Positions 17,357 through 26,679 of a stretch of 64,000 nt of DNA are shown here, piece after piece; position 1 is the first letter of the stretch; the number at the start of each line of letters is the position of its first letter. The notes beneath the pieces are model-generated. The model saw nothing but the letters and a program-made list of their open reading frames with translations. It was not told the DNA's origin and did no database searches. The stretch comes from Kastovskya adunca ATA6-11-RM4 (GTDB taxonomy: Bacteria; Cyanobacteriota; Cyanobacteriia; Cyanobacteriales; Coleofasciculaceae). The DNA lies in contig JAHHHJ010000005.1 of NCBI GenBank assembly GCA_019359445.1, positions 62,001 to 126,000 on the forward strand. Direction: 5' to 3'. The translations under genes and the position numbers were made by a program.

Positions 17357-18940
17357 CTAGCTCTTACCTTCTCGTTGCCAGATTTGAACCGTACCATCTA
17401 CCCTGCCACTGGCGATAATTTGAGCGTCGGGGCTGATAGCGACGGACATAATCGAACTCATCGGTTCGACAGTAAGGACAGTAACTCGTTCTTCTGTCTC
17501 TAAATGCCAAAGGTGTATTGTTCCATCAGAACTACCACTGATTACCATCTGTCCATCGGGGCTAAATATTGCACTAGTTACAGGTGCGTCATGGGCGTAG
17601 ACAACGTGGAGCTGTTCTCTGTCTTCTAGATGCCACAACTTTACGGTTCCGTCTGCACAACTTGCTGCCAACCTTTGACTATCAGGACTGATGGCAAGAG
17701 AAGAAACCGAGCTAATATTTCCTTTCAGAACACCTAGTTGAGAGCGGCTTTGTAGTTGCCAGAGGGTAATGATGCCATCGCCGCCACTACTGGCAATGAG
17801 CTGAGCATCGGGGGACAACGCGATCGCCTCGATCCCTCCTTTGTTCTCGCTTATGCTATCAATCAGCTCACCCTTTTCCAATTCCCACAGCTTAATCGTC
17901 TCGTCAAAGCCACCACTCACCAGCAGTTGCCCATCGTGGCTAATAGATAGCGATCGCACGGAACTCGTATGACCCCTCAATGTACGAATTAATTCCCCGG
18001 TTTCTAGCTGCCATAGTTTAAGGGTTTCGTCCCAACTGCTGCTGACCAAGTATTGCCCATCAGGACTGATAGCAATGGCAAATACCCCCTTAGAATGCTC
18101 AGATAGGGTGCGAAGCAGCTTGCCGCTGACGATGTTCCAAACTTTAATGCTTTTGTCAAAACTACCTGTCACCAACACTTGATTATCGGGGCTAATAGCA
18201 AGGCTACGAACCCAATCAGAATGGGCGGCTAGGGTATAAACAAAGCTCCAATTGGGAGGCGTTGTCCTTTCTGATGAGGTAGGTATTGGGGAGGGTTCAG
18301 GTGGTGGCGTTACTTCTGATAAGGTAGGTACTGGGAAAGGCTCAGATGGGGCTTTTGCTGTGCTGGATGTGGGGGATGCCAATCCTGGGGTAAAAAGGGC
18401 AGGTTGTCGCGGCTCAGGTAGGTTGAGGGAGCTGTCTGATGAGGGGAGGGGCTGGCGGTTAATTCGAGTAATTTCTACTTTTAGTTTAGCGATCGCTGTC
18501 TCTAACATCTCCACTCTGCCAGGTAGGGAGGAACGATTCAAGTATTGAATCACGCCACTGAGAGATTCCTCTAGGCTGGCATACTGTTGTCGAAGTTGGG
18601 CAGATGTTGGAGGGCTTTGTGGCTCAGTAGGAGCTTCCGGTGGCGTCAGGGCTTTTGGTTGTTGAGTTTCTAACTTAGCGAGGGCGGCTTCTAATTCCAA
18701 CTGCTGTTGATCTGCTAATTCTTCTGCTTGGCGATAGAGATGAGCGATCGCCCCATTTGTCAGCCGTCGCACTCGCTGCTCAATGCGTAGCCGATTAATT
18801 AAATTCAGCAACAACGCCAGCGACACTGGCACCAATCCATAGCCTACCTGTCCCAACTCCATCGCCACGGCTGTCCCCAAAATCGACGCCGCGATCGCGA
18901 CATATTCAATAATTTCTAGCCAGTGGCGCTGATTAGTCAT
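17357..18940 (-). CDS. Membrane-anchored WD40 repeat protein with coiled coil
   Basis: 527 residues. Two hydrophobic segments near 8-27 and 30-46 anchor the N-terminus. They are followed by a coiled coil (LEAALAKLETQ and around), a helical region to about 165, a proline/serine-rich linker (about 165-225) and a seven-blade WD40 propeller. Blade ends are IKVWNI, LKLWQL, IKLWEL, ITLWQL, VKLWHL, IHLWHL and VQIWQR. The orientation probably leaves the propeller in the cytoplasm. It resembles cyanobacterial WD-repeat scaffold proteins without a known partner. It is not a close copy of the WD40 protein at 9.8 kb, which lacks the coiled coil and linker. Confidence 0.88.
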   Translation of the reverse strand: MTNQRHWLEIIEYVAIAASILGTAVAMELGQVGYGLVPVSLALLLNLINRLRIEQRVRRLTNGAIAHLYRQAEELADQQQLELEAALAKLETQQPKALTPPEAPTEPQSPPTSAQLRQQYASLEESLSGVIQYLNRSSLPGRVEMLETAIAKLKVEITRINRQPLPSSDSSLNLPEPRQPALFTPGLASPTSSTAKAPSEPFPVPTLSEVTPPPEPSPIPTSSERTTPPNWSFVYTLAAHSDWVRSLAISPDNQVLVTGSFDKSIKVWNIVSGKLLRTLSEHSKGVFAIAISPDGQYLVSSSWDETLKLWQLETGELIRTLRGHTSSVRSLSISHDGQLLVSGGFDETIKLWELEKGELIDSISENKGGIEAIALSPDAQLIASSGGDGIITLWQLQSRSQLGVLKGNISSVSSLAISPDSQRLAASCADGTVKLWHLEDREQLHVVYAHDAPVTSAIFSPDGQMVISGSSDGTIHLWHLETEERVTVLTVEPMSSIMSVAISPDAQIIASGRVDGTVQIWQREGKS

Positions 18941-19091
18941 TAGTTAGGTAGGGTTCAAGATTCAAAACTAATCGCTAATATTCTGTTACCTGTCCTTGTG
19001 GGGTGCAGGAGTACGGGGATGCCGTATCCCTGCTGACCAAATCACCGACTGACCAACTCACCAACTCAGGACTTTCTTTATACTTCATCCT

Positions 19092-20483
19092 CTATAACCT
19101 TAAGATTGCTCGCGCAATGTTGAAGTAAATTAAAACCCCCAAGACATCAACGGCGGTGGTGATAAACGGTGCTGACATCAGAGCAGGATCTAAACGGAGA
19201 TGGTTAAAGAGAAAAGGTAGTGCCGAGCCTGCCAATGAAGCTAGAAGAGCGATCGCTATTAGACTACCTCCGACGCAGAAAGCAACTAATAAATTTCCTT
19301 GCAGTATATATGCCCATACAGTAGCCACACTCCCTAGAATCGTTCCCAGGAGTATTCCTGCCATCGCTTCCCGCAAGATGACTTTAAGTGGCCCTAAATC
19401 TCGAAGTTCGTCAGTATTCAATCCCCTGATCACCACCGTTGAAGACTGAGCACCCACATTACCCCCCGTACCTGTGAGCAAGGGAATAAAGGCAGTAAGG
19501 ATTGCCATTTGCTGCAATATTGCCTCTTGCGACTTAATAATGGTGGCAGTGATGCTGTTTGTCAGTAGCAAGACGAACAACCAAACCACCCGCTTACGAG
19601 CCACGGTGATTAAATTCGTTTGAAAATAATTGTCACCTCCTGATTGAACGCCACCGCCTAAGGCATAGATATCTTCCGTTGTTTCCTCTTCGATAATGTC
19701 AATCACATCATCGACAGTGACAATCCCCACTAAACGCTGCTCCCGGTCTACTACAGGGACAGCCAAAAAGTCATAGCGTTGAATTAGACGTGCTAGTTCT
19801 TCTTGATCGGTATCGGTGTGAACAGACACGACATCCCGCGCCATAATTGACGCCAGAGTGTCTTGCGGCGGTGAAGTCACCAAATCTCGCAACGACACAA
19901 TTCCTGTCAGTTGTCTTGCCGCATCCGTAACGTAAAGGTAGTAAATGGTTTCAGTAACGTGGGCTAAGCTACGTATCCGTTCTAAGGTTTGGGCAACAGT
20001 CAAGCTTTCTTTTAGCGAAACATATTCGGGGGTCATGATCCGACCTGCCGTACCCGCTTCGTAACCCAGCAATAGAGCTGTTGCTTCGCGTTCTTTGGGA
20101 CTAAGTTGTTCCACCAAACGGCGAACCACTTTCGCTGGAAGTTCATCAAACAAACGCGCCCGGTCATCCGGCGACATTTTATCTACAATGTCCAAAACAT
20201 CCTGGCGTCTAAATTCTTCAACCAGCGCCTGCTGGACGCTAGAGTCGAGATATTCGTAGACTTCGATCGCCTCAGCTTTTGATAGCAAGCGAAACGCGAT
20301 CGCCTGCATTGTTTCAGGTAGCCCTTCGATCGCCTCGGCAATATCCACAGGCTGCACGGGTACCAGCAGAGCTTTCGCTCCTTGGAAGTTATTCTGCTCC
20401 AGCAACATTTGCAGTTGTGTTCGCACCAACTGCCTGAGTTCGTTGCGCGATATGGTCTGGAGGGGGATTATGTTCTCAGTCAA
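19092..20483 (-). CDS. mgtE: Magnesium transporter MgtE
   Basis: 463 residues with the MgtE order. First comes the superhelical N domain (FDELPAKVVRRLVEQLSPKE), then two CBS domains (TGIVSLRDLV and LVGIVTVDDVIDIIEEE). The five-helix pore domain follows, with the family sequence TGTGGNVGAQSSTVVIRGL. The protein is a Mg2+-gated channel; the N and CBS domains close it when cytosolic Mg2+ is high. Monocistronic by context. No upstream Mg riboswitch was recognised. Confidence 0.96.
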   Translation of the reverse strand: MTENIIPLQTISRNELRQLVRTQLQMLLEQNNFQGAKALLVPVQPVDIAEAIEGLPETMQAIAFRLLSKAEAIEVYEYLDSSVQQALVEEFRRQDVLDIVDKMSPDDRARLFDELPAKVVRRLVEQLSPKEREATALLLGYEAGTAGRIMTPEYVSLKESLTVAQTLERIRSLAHVTETIYYLYVTDAARQLTGIVSLRDLVTSPPQDTLASIMARDVVSVHTDTDQEELARLIQRYDFLAVPVVDREQRLVGIVTVDDVIDIIEEETTEDIYALGGGVQSGGDNYFQTNLITVARKRVVWLFVLLLTNSITATIIKSQEAILQQMAILTAFIPLLTGTGGNVGAQSSTVVIRGLNTDELRDLGPLKVILREAMAGILLGTILGSVATVWAYILQGNLLVAFCVGGSLIAIALLASLAGSALPFLFNHLRLDPALMSAPFITTAVDVLGVLIYFNIARAILRL

Positions 20484-20568
20484 GTTAAACTCCAGCCGAA
20501 ATAGTTAGGTTTTGCCTTTAGTTTACGTTGCCGTTAGCCTGTTTCTAGACCACCGACGAGGGACTCTT

Positions 20569-21459
20569 TTAAAACTTGCGACCTGAAGGTTGGGATAACC
20601 CCATGTAGGAAAATAATGCCGGGGCAAGGAATGTAATCCATAGGGCGGCAAGAGCAAGTGTGACTACATTAACAACAGGCGAAGAATCCTTTGTGAGATA
20701 AAGAATTGTTCCTAGGATGGCTAACACGCCTAAACCAATTCCGACCTTCAAGGCTTGCTTGCTCCTCGGAACTTGGGCGGGAGAGTAGTGAACATACCAG
20801 TGTTCTAAAGGCATTCCAATACCTGCCCCTAAGGCGACGCCAAAGACTTCCCAGCCCCTATCAGACAAAAAGATAACCGGGAGTGCGCCAATGGGGAAGG
20901 CAAGTCCGATGGTGAGGAAAAAGCGGAAGGGACGACTCTTGAACCACGGTAAAATCTTTGACCACAGACGTTGGTAGAGAACTACCAAGGTGGTGCCAAT
21001 GATGACGCCGCCTAGCAAGTCTCCTGGGTAATGGACGCCCAGATACAACCGGGCGGGCATCATTGCCAGAACAATGACTATAGGAACGGCGATGGGGAGT
21101 TTGTTAAACGCAGCCAGCGAACCCCAAAGCATTGTTGCTGTTACCGTATGTCCACTGGGAAAGGACGATACAACAGGCTTCTTGATATATAGGGTGATAC
21201 GCGGGTCACTAGGGCGAGGTAAGCTGACAAGATTCCATATCAACAAATCTGTCAGAGTTGCCAGCAAAATTGCTCCCAGCAATCCATAAGCAAGCCGCCG
21301 TCCAGAAAGCCATAATGCCAGGGCAAAAACGATCGCGATCGCTGGAATACTCCCTAATAGAGAAATTCCCTCAAACAGCCGCTCCCAACCCGTCCCCAAG
21401 AAGCGCTGGAAGGCAATAATAGGCTCTGGCGACCATAGTTTTTCAATCCCCATCCACAA
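20569..21459 (-). CDS. PAP2 superfamily membrane phosphatase
   Basis: 296 residues with about eight hydrophobic segments. The three PAP2 phosphatase motifs are recognisable: LPRPSDPR, FPSGHTVTA and ARLYLGVHYPGDLLGG (usual form SR-x5-H-x3-D, with Ala in place of the Ser here). Members dephosphorylate lipid phosphates such as undecaprenyl diphosphate or phosphatidate at the outer face of the membrane. The C-terminal 130 residues form extra helices beyond the PAP2 core. Substrate unknown. Confidence 0.9.
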   Translation of the reverse strand: MWMGIEKLWSPEPIIAFQRFLGTGWERLFEGISLLGSIPAIAIVFALALWLSGRRLAYGLLGAILLATLTDLLIWNLVSLPRPSDPRITLYIKKPVVSSFPSGHTVTATMLWGSLAAFNKLPIAVPIVIVLAMMPARLYLGVHYPGDLLGGVIIGTTLVVLYQRLWSKILPWFKSRPFRFFLTIGLAFPIGALPVIFLSDRGWEVFGVALGAGIGMPLEHWYVHYSPAQVPRSKQALKVGIGLGVLAILGTILYLTKDSSPVVNVVTLALAALWITFLAPALFSYMGLSQPSGRKF

Positions 21460-21735
21460 TCACTCCCGTCACCACTAAATTAGATTTGATTATCCTCTTT
21501 CTTGAGATGAGGTGAGTACCAGACTTTTGGTAATACTCACGACTCCAAACTCAAGACTCAGGACGTTAAGTTGGTTAATCCGTACCTCCAGCTTAGAGTT
21601 CTCCCTCCTTCGTCTTTGGAAGTAGGTAGGTAAAATAAAGGCGCTATTTTAATCGGCAGTGTATCGTTTGACTAAATATAGCGACTCTATTTATCTTTGA
21701 GTCTTTGCAATCAACTCTCTTGAGGAAAGCTAATT

Positions 21736-22143
21736 ATGACAACCGATCCTACTCCTAAAGAACGCGCTCTAGTTGAGTACAGCGAAGAAACCAATGCTCT
21801 TGTCGAAACTGAAATGGTAGGAGAATCTGATGAAATCAAAAACGAAACCAAAGCGCTGATCGAAGCCATCAAAAGAAGGGCACAATCAGAAGCCCAAGGT
21901 GCAGGCGATCTAACTCGTGACACCTACCTGAATGCTGTAAGACAAGCCAGAGAAACGATCGAACAAAACAAACTCTTCGATCCTGAGCGAATTGAATACT
22001 CGATTAAGCTGCTGCAAATGGATGCCGAGAAGAATTGGGAGTCCACTCTTAAAGAGGTTTCAACGCTTGGCGATCGCCTCGCTGATGCCGCCAAAGCTGC
22101 CTGGGATGCCCTAACCGCCCCTCGCCCTGATTCTAATCTGTAA
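21736..22143 (+). CDS. Conserved-looking helical hypothetical protein
   Basis: 135 residues, highly charged and mainly helical. There is no signal peptide and no cysteine. Segments such as TRDTYLNAVRQARETIEQ and LADAAKAAWDAL suggest a helical bundle or amphipathic association. It has a TTGAGGAAAGC-type ribosome site 10 bases before the ATG and a clear terminator after it, so it is a self-contained transcription unit. I do not recognise a functional family. Confidence 0.7.
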   Translation: MTTDPTPKERALVEYSEETNALVETEMVGESDEIKNETKALIEAIKRRAQSEAQGAGDLTRDTYLNAVRQARETIEQNKLFDPERIEYSIKLLQMDAEKNWESTLKEVSTLGDRLADAAKAAWDALTAPRPDSNL

Positions 22144-22178
22144 CTTTCTTTGTTGTAGTACCAATCTAGATAGAAAAT

Positions 22179-22213
22179 CTCCGCTTTAACTAACAGTTGA
22201 GCGGAGGTTTTTA
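22179..22213 (+). terminator. Rho-independent terminator after the 21.7-kb gene
   Basis: CTCCGCT and AGCGGAG pair, with inner AACT/AGTT pairs and a short loop, followed by GTTTTTAA. It lies 36 bases after the stop of the helical hypothetical gene. Confidence 0.75.
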
Positions 22214-22366
22214 ATTACATAGGACGAAGCAAATAACTAAAAAATTATAGCAGGGATTTAGCACTCAAAATAAAACCCAGTCCCAACTAAAAACCTACTT
22301 TAAAATTTTACATTCCACCACATAATTTAATTGAGCTTCGCCTACTTACTTATACCGTTCTATCTA

Positions 22367-23029
22367 TCAAACTCGCGGCACCTCACCTAGTCCTTGAAGA
22401 TTGGCAATTATTTCGATTAATTCCCTAGGGTGGTGAATCAAAAAATCTGGATTGTAACTTGCTAAAATTTCTGGAGTATTAAATCCCCAGCTTACAGAAA
22501 CTATTTTGATTTCACTTTTTTGCGCTGACTCAATATCCCTAGTCTCATCACCCACATAAATAACTTCATTATTTTGCAAATTCCTTTGTCTCAGCAACTT
22601 ATTGATGATTCTATGCTTACCAAACAGCGTGGTTCCTGAATAAATAAAATCAAACAGTTCTTGCATTTCGTGCTGTTGCAAGATAAGTCTAGCGTTTTCT
22701 TCTGAGTTAGAAGTAACAATACCCAGCTGGTTGCCTTGATTTTGTAACTCTATAAGAGCTTCTTTAATTCCTGAGATCAAATTAATATTTTTAACCTCTC
22801 TCTTAAGCTCTTTTTCTACTCTTCTCAGTAAAAATGGCAACTTAAAGATAGAAATTCCTGACTGCTTGATGATTTCTCTAGAGCTTAAATTTTTAATTAG
22901 TGCGAATTCTTCTTGAGTGGCTGGCACGTAACCAAATTCTAGTGCCAGACGATTTGTAATTTTTAAAAGGGTATCGAGAGTATCAGCGAGGGTGCCATCA
23001 AAATCGAAAATTATTAATTTATTTGTCAT
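22367..23029 (-). CDS. HAD superfamily hydrolase (phosphoglycolate-phosphatase-like)
   Basis: 220 residues. HAD motifs: DFDGT near residue 9 (IIFDFDGTLADT), TSNSEENAR (motif II), the lysine in the FGKHRIINKLL region and YVGDETRDIESAQKS (motif IV). The helical cap places it in the Gph-like subclass. It probably dephosphorylates a small metabolite; the substrate is not predictable. The gene is clearly more A+T-rich than its neighbours and has no GCGATCGC site, which may mean recent transfer or relaxed composition. Confidence 0.88.
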   Translation of the reverse strand: MTNKLIIFDFDGTLADTLDTLLKITNRLALEFGYVPATQEEFALIKNLSSREIIKQSGISIFKLPFLLRRVEKELKREVKNINLISGIKEALIELQNQGNQLGIVTSNSEENARLILQQHEMQELFDFIYSGTTLFGKHRIINKLLRQRNLQNNEVIYVGDETRDIESAQKSEIKIVSVSWGFNTPEILASYNPDFLIHHPRELIEIIANLQGLGEVPRV

Positions 23030-23125
23030 GGAGACAGATCCTTAGCCAAACTGATATTCTCTATTCTCAAGATTTGCCTTGGTATGGCGCTAAATTGCAG
23101 CAGTTACCGTGATTGGGGCAGAACT

Positions 23126-24079
23126 TTATCCCCTATTTTCCAGGTTTGCTCTAGCATTGCGCCGTAACATTTCGGGCTTGATGCGCCGTAAGGCAGAAGC
23201 AGGAAAGCGCTGGTTCCACTCTTCATCAGAGATTACTGCTAATTCTGCCAGTTTAGGAGCAATATTTTGCGGATAGGGCTGAAATTCACTAATATCTGTT
23301 TCTTTTGCAAAGCGCTGATTCCAAGGGCAAACATCCTGGCAAATGTCGCAACCTGCTACCCAACCCTTTAAGTGGGGAGCGATCGCCTCAGGTAAGGTTT
23401 CGTTCCGATTCTCTATCGTGTGGTAGGCAATGCAGCGATTGGCGTCTACTACAAAGGGTTGAGTAATGGCATTCGTTGGACAAGCATCCAAGCACCGGGT
23501 ACAGGTACCGCAATGTTCGGTATGGGGTTTGTCTGGTGTCAACTCCAGGTTCGTCAGTATTTCCCCCAAAAATACCCAGGAACCGTATTCCCGTGTAATC
23601 ACATTACCATTTTTCGCAATCCAGCCAATACCTGCTTGTTGCGCCCAAACCTTATCCTGCACAGGTGCAGTATCCGCGTAGTAACGCGCCTGTATTCCTT
23701 CTCCTTGCGCTTCTAACCAAGTGTTCAACGCCTTCAGCTTTTTGGGCATCACTTTGTGATAATCCCGTCCCCATCCATACCGGGAAATCTTGGCGTATTC
23801 GTCACTGTTCGGGCGTTGGTGAGGAGTGTAGTAGTTGAGGGCAACGCATAGGATAGAGCGCACCTCTGGCATAACTTGATAGATATCCTGCCGTCTGGGG
23901 TTCTGCATCCATTCCATGTCTGCTTGGTACCCCAAAGCTAGCCACGCTTGCAGCCGCTGCACGGCTGTCTGTGCGACGTCCCGATTTACTGCCGCAATCC
24001 CTACCTTATGAAAACCCAACTCCTGAGCTTTCTGCTTAATTAGAGTGCTGCTGACTGGCAATTTTACGGGTGGTGACAT
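23126..24079 (-). CDS. queG: Epoxyqueuosine reductase
   Basis: 317 residues from the ATG at 24079 (starts MSPPVKLPV; a frame open 30 codons further is unlikely to be used). It performs the last step of queuosine synthesis in tRNA, reducing epoxyqueuosine with cobalamin and two [4Fe-4S] clusters. Cluster ligands are HCGTCTRCLDACPT and GCDICQDVCPWN. Upstream, ALNYYTPH and RYGWGRDYH are family landmarks. Monocistronic by context. Confidence 0.95.
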   Translation of the reverse strand: MSPPVKLPVSSTLIKQKAQELGFHKVGIAAVNRDVAQTAVQRLQAWLALGYQADMEWMQNPRRQDIYQVMPEVRSILCVALNYYTPHQRPNSDEYAKISRYGWGRDYHKVMPKKLKALNTWLEAQGEGIQARYYADTAPVQDKVWAQQAGIGWIAKNGNVITREYGSWVFLGEILTNLELTPDKPHTEHCGTCTRCLDACPTNAITQPFVVDANRCIAYHTIENRNETLPEAIAPHLKGWVAGCDICQDVCPWNQRFAKETDISEFQPYPQNIAPKLAELAVISDEEWNQRFPASALRRIKPEMLRRNARANLENRG

Positions 24080-24306
24080 TGTTCTCTCACTATAGAGAAA
24101 ACGAACAAATATAGTATCTAGGGAGATAGGGTTGAAGGATTTATTCGTATTTTTTACAAAACGTAGCATTTTGAAGGTCAGGTAAGAGACTCCAATCTCT
24201 CCATTGAGACAGTCTGAGTTGATAGCTTTTAAAAAATCCCTCTATAAGGGCAGGTATCAAGCTGCCTTTGTGTTTACTCTAATAGCTGTAGGCAAAGATA
24301 AGTTGT

Positions 24307-24738
24307 ATGACAATTACTGACGATTCGACTCCAACTCCTGAAGTTGCCTCTCCCGACTTAACAATTGAAGGAATTTCTCTACTCGTTATTCAGCGTTACT
24401 TTGAGACGATGAATGCGGGGGAATATACAGCAACAGCGGAGTTGTTTGCCCAGACGGGAGCGATGCAGCCACCTTTTGAGCAGCCGATTGTAGGATCAGA
24501 AGCGATCACTACTTTTTTAGAGGCAGAAGCCAAAGAAATGCAACTCTACCCTCGCCAAGGTGTTACTGAAAATTTAGACGACGGCAATCTGCAAGTTCAG
24601 GTATCCGGTAAAGTGCAGACGCCCCTGTTTGGAGTGAATGTTGCATGGCACTTTCTCCTCAATGCCGAAGAAGAAATTCTTTATACCCGCATTAAGCTTT
24701 TGGCTTCTCCCCAGGAATTACTCAAGCTTCGCCGCTAA
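24307..24738 (+). CDS. OCP C-terminal-domain homologue (CTDH), NTF2-like carotenoid protein
   Basis: 143 residues, a lone NTF2-like domain closely resembling the regulatory C-terminal domain of orange carotenoid protein. Shared stretches include ALQPPF-type GAMQPPFEQPIVG, GKVQTPLFG and LLASPQELL at the end. In OCP a Tyr and a Trp hydrogen-bond the keto-carotenoid; here Y31 and W114 appear to be the equivalents, while the other Trp of QTPWFG is L107. CTDH proteins carry carotenoid and pass it to helical carotenoid proteins or apo-OCP. There is no cysteine, so the disulphide dimer reported for the Anabaena type cannot form. No OCP or HCP gene is adjacent. Confidence 0.9.
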   Translation: MTITDDSTPTPEVASPDLTIEGISLLVIQRYFETMNAGEYTATAELFAQTGAMQPPFEQPIVGSEAITTFLEAEAKEMQLYPRQGVTENLDDGNLQVQVSGKVQTPLFGVNVAWHFLLNAEEEILYTRIKLLASPQELLKLRR

Positions 24739-25255
24739 CCGAAATTCAGCCAGACCCCAAAAATTATTCTTGCTGGATAAATATTTGGAGCCGGGAGAAC
24801 TAGTAACTCGTCAGGGTTTCTGACACGTTCACTCTTTGCTGCCTAGCTACTAAAACAGTTAAAAATAAAATAGTCCAAGTCTAGGTTTAATGATTCACCT
24901 TATTCCTCCCTAACCCCCTCAGTGCATTGAATTGCTAGGGAGAGGAACAAGTCAAGGGAGCAAGGCTTCGCTTAAGCTGGGAACACTGACGTTTAGCAAA
25001 GCCTGATCGAAGAGCTAAAGTTTGCGAGTCCTGCGCGATCGCAATTTGGCTCATAAATGCAAGCAACAGCGAGACAGATCCTGTTACCGCTTGCGATGTT
25101 GATTTCTAAAGTATTTCATGAAGCACAAAAAACCTACAGAAAACTGCAAGACAGTTTGCAGCTATTTGCGCCTTTTTTTGGAGACTCTAAAACCTCTATT
25201 TCTCCCGCCTGGATGGCTGCCAATCAGACCATTCAGCGTATAGGGAGAAGTAGAG
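24739..25255. other. Gene-poor spacer before the MFS transporter
   Basis: About 515 bases. An open frame at 25057-25380 overlaps the MFS gene in another frame and has no family features. No terminator with a T-run or RNA gene was seen. The ribosome site GGAG lies shortly before the MFS ATG. Confidence 0.5.
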
Positions 25256-26614
25256 ATGAAAAAAGCGCATTTAAACTTTTGGCAACTCTGGAACATGAGT
25301 TTTGGATTCCTTGGCATCCAATTTGGCTGGGGTCTGCAAATGGCAAACATGAGTGCCATTTTCGAGTATCTCGGTGCTGATGCTCACCATATCCCGATCC
25401 TTTGGGTTGCTGCTCCCCTTACAGGATTAGTCATCCAGCCGATTATTGGCAATATGAGCGACCACACCTGGGGACGACTCGGCAGACGGCGACCTTACTT
25501 CCTCGTCGGTGCCATTTTTAGCTCCCTAGCACTAATTCTCATTCCTCATTCCTCCACCCTCTGGATGGCGGCGGGATTGCTCTGGGTTTTGGATACCTCC
25601 GCCAATGTCAGCATGGAGCCTTTTCGGGCATTTGTGTCTGATTTGCTCCCGGAAGACCAGCGCACCAGAGGATTTGCGATGCAAAGCCTACTCATTGGCA
25701 TCGGTTCGGTGTCAGCCTCTGCTTTTCCCTGGTTGCTGAGTCATGTTTTTGGGGTTCCCAGCATTACCGTCAGTCAAGAACAGAAAATTCCCCCAACAGT
25801 AGAAATTTCTTTCTATATTGGAGCAGCGCTTTTCTTAGGAACTGTGCTGTGGACAGTACTCAGCACCAAGGAGTACCCACCAGAAGACATGCAAGCCTTC
25901 AAACAGGAACAGGCAAAACATGGGGGTCTAACCAATAGCTTCCGAGAAATTCGTACGGCACTGCAAGCAATGCCGCTAACCATGCGACAGTTGGCATGGG
26001 TACAGTGCTTTACCTGGTCTGGATTGTACTGCTTCTTTCTTTACTTTCCCCCCGCCGTTGCCCACAATATCTTTGGTGCTACCCACGAAAATTCACCGCT
26101 ATATATCCAGGGGATCGAATGGGCAGGCATATGCATTGCTGCCTACAATGCGGTTTGCATCGTTTTTTCCTTTGTCTTACCCCAACTAGCACAAGCAACT
26201 AGCCCCCGGCTCACCCACAGCTTTTGCTTACTGTGCGGTGCGGCAGGTTTGATTTCCCTGATTGGCATCAACAACCAGTACCTATTGCTCTTGCCAATGG
26301 TAGGAGTGGGCATTACCTGGGCAAGTGTTTTGGCAATGCCCTATGCAATCCTAGTAGGTTCCCTCCCGCCGGAGCGAAGTGGGATTTATATGGGCATCTT
26401 CAACCTCTTTATCGTCTTACCAGAGATTTTTATCTCCCTTGGCTTTGGCTGGGTAATGGATCATCTCCTCGACAACAATCGCCTCTTAGCCGTTGTTATC
26501 GGCGGTGGCTTCTTGATTGTTGCTGCGATCCTCATGCAACGGGTAGAGGAAGTTGTACCAGAAGAAGTGCTTGAAGTCGTTGAGATACCAGAAAAATCTG
26601 TTGTCAGAACTTAG
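25256..26614 (+). CDS. MFS sugar transporter (GPH/SLC45-like)
   Basis: 452 residues with about twelve transmembrane helices. The N-terminus LNFWQLWNMSFGFLGIQFGW and the loop GNMSDHTWGRLGRRRPY (MFS signature between helices 2 and 3) match the SLC45/sucrose-proton symporter branch. A second motif, SDLLPEDQRTRGFAMQ, is likewise typical. It probably imports or exports a disaccharide or related solute with protons. A good ribosome site (GGGAGAAGTAGAG) precedes the ATG. The C-terminal tail is acidic. Confidence 0.88.
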   Translation: MKKAHLNFWQLWNMSFGFLGIQFGWGLQMANMSAIFEYLGADAHHIPILWVAAPLTGLVIQPIIGNMSDHTWGRLGRRRPYFLVGAIFSSLALILIPHSSTLWMAAGLLWVLDTSANVSMEPFRAFVSDLLPEDQRTRGFAMQSLLIGIGSVSASAFPWLLSHVFGVPSITVSQEQKIPPTVEISFYIGAALFLGTVLWTVLSTKEYPPEDMQAFKQEQAKHGGLTNSFREIRTALQAMPLTMRQLAWVQCFTWSGLYCFFLYFPPAVAHNIFGATHENSPLYIQGIEWAGICIAAYNAVCIVFSFVLPQLAQATSPRLTHSFCLLCGAAGLISLIGINNQYLLLLPMVGVGITWASVLAMPYAILVGSLPPERSGIYMGIFNLFIVLPEIFISLGFGWVMDHLLDNNRLLAVVIGGGFLIVAAILMQRVEEVVPEEVLEVVEIPEKSVVRT

Positions 26615-26648
26615 CTTTTTGGCTAATGTTTCCAATTTCAAAGTAGCC

Positions 26649-26679
26649 CAGAGTGATTAATCCAGAGCTAATCACTCTG
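26649..26679 (+). other. Strong stem-loop after the MFS gene
   Basis: A perfect 11-bp inverted repeat, CAGAGTGATTA / TAATCACTCTG, with a nine-base loop, 35 bases after the MFS stop. There is no T-run. A second smaller hairpin (CCAGGAA / TTCCTGG) lies at 26716-26735. The first probably defines the mRNA 3' end. Confidence 0.55.

Noticed and set aside
25057-25380. A 107-codon frame just before the MFS gene
   Set aside because: It overlaps the start of the MFS gene in another frame, and the overlapping part is only the shadow of that gene.
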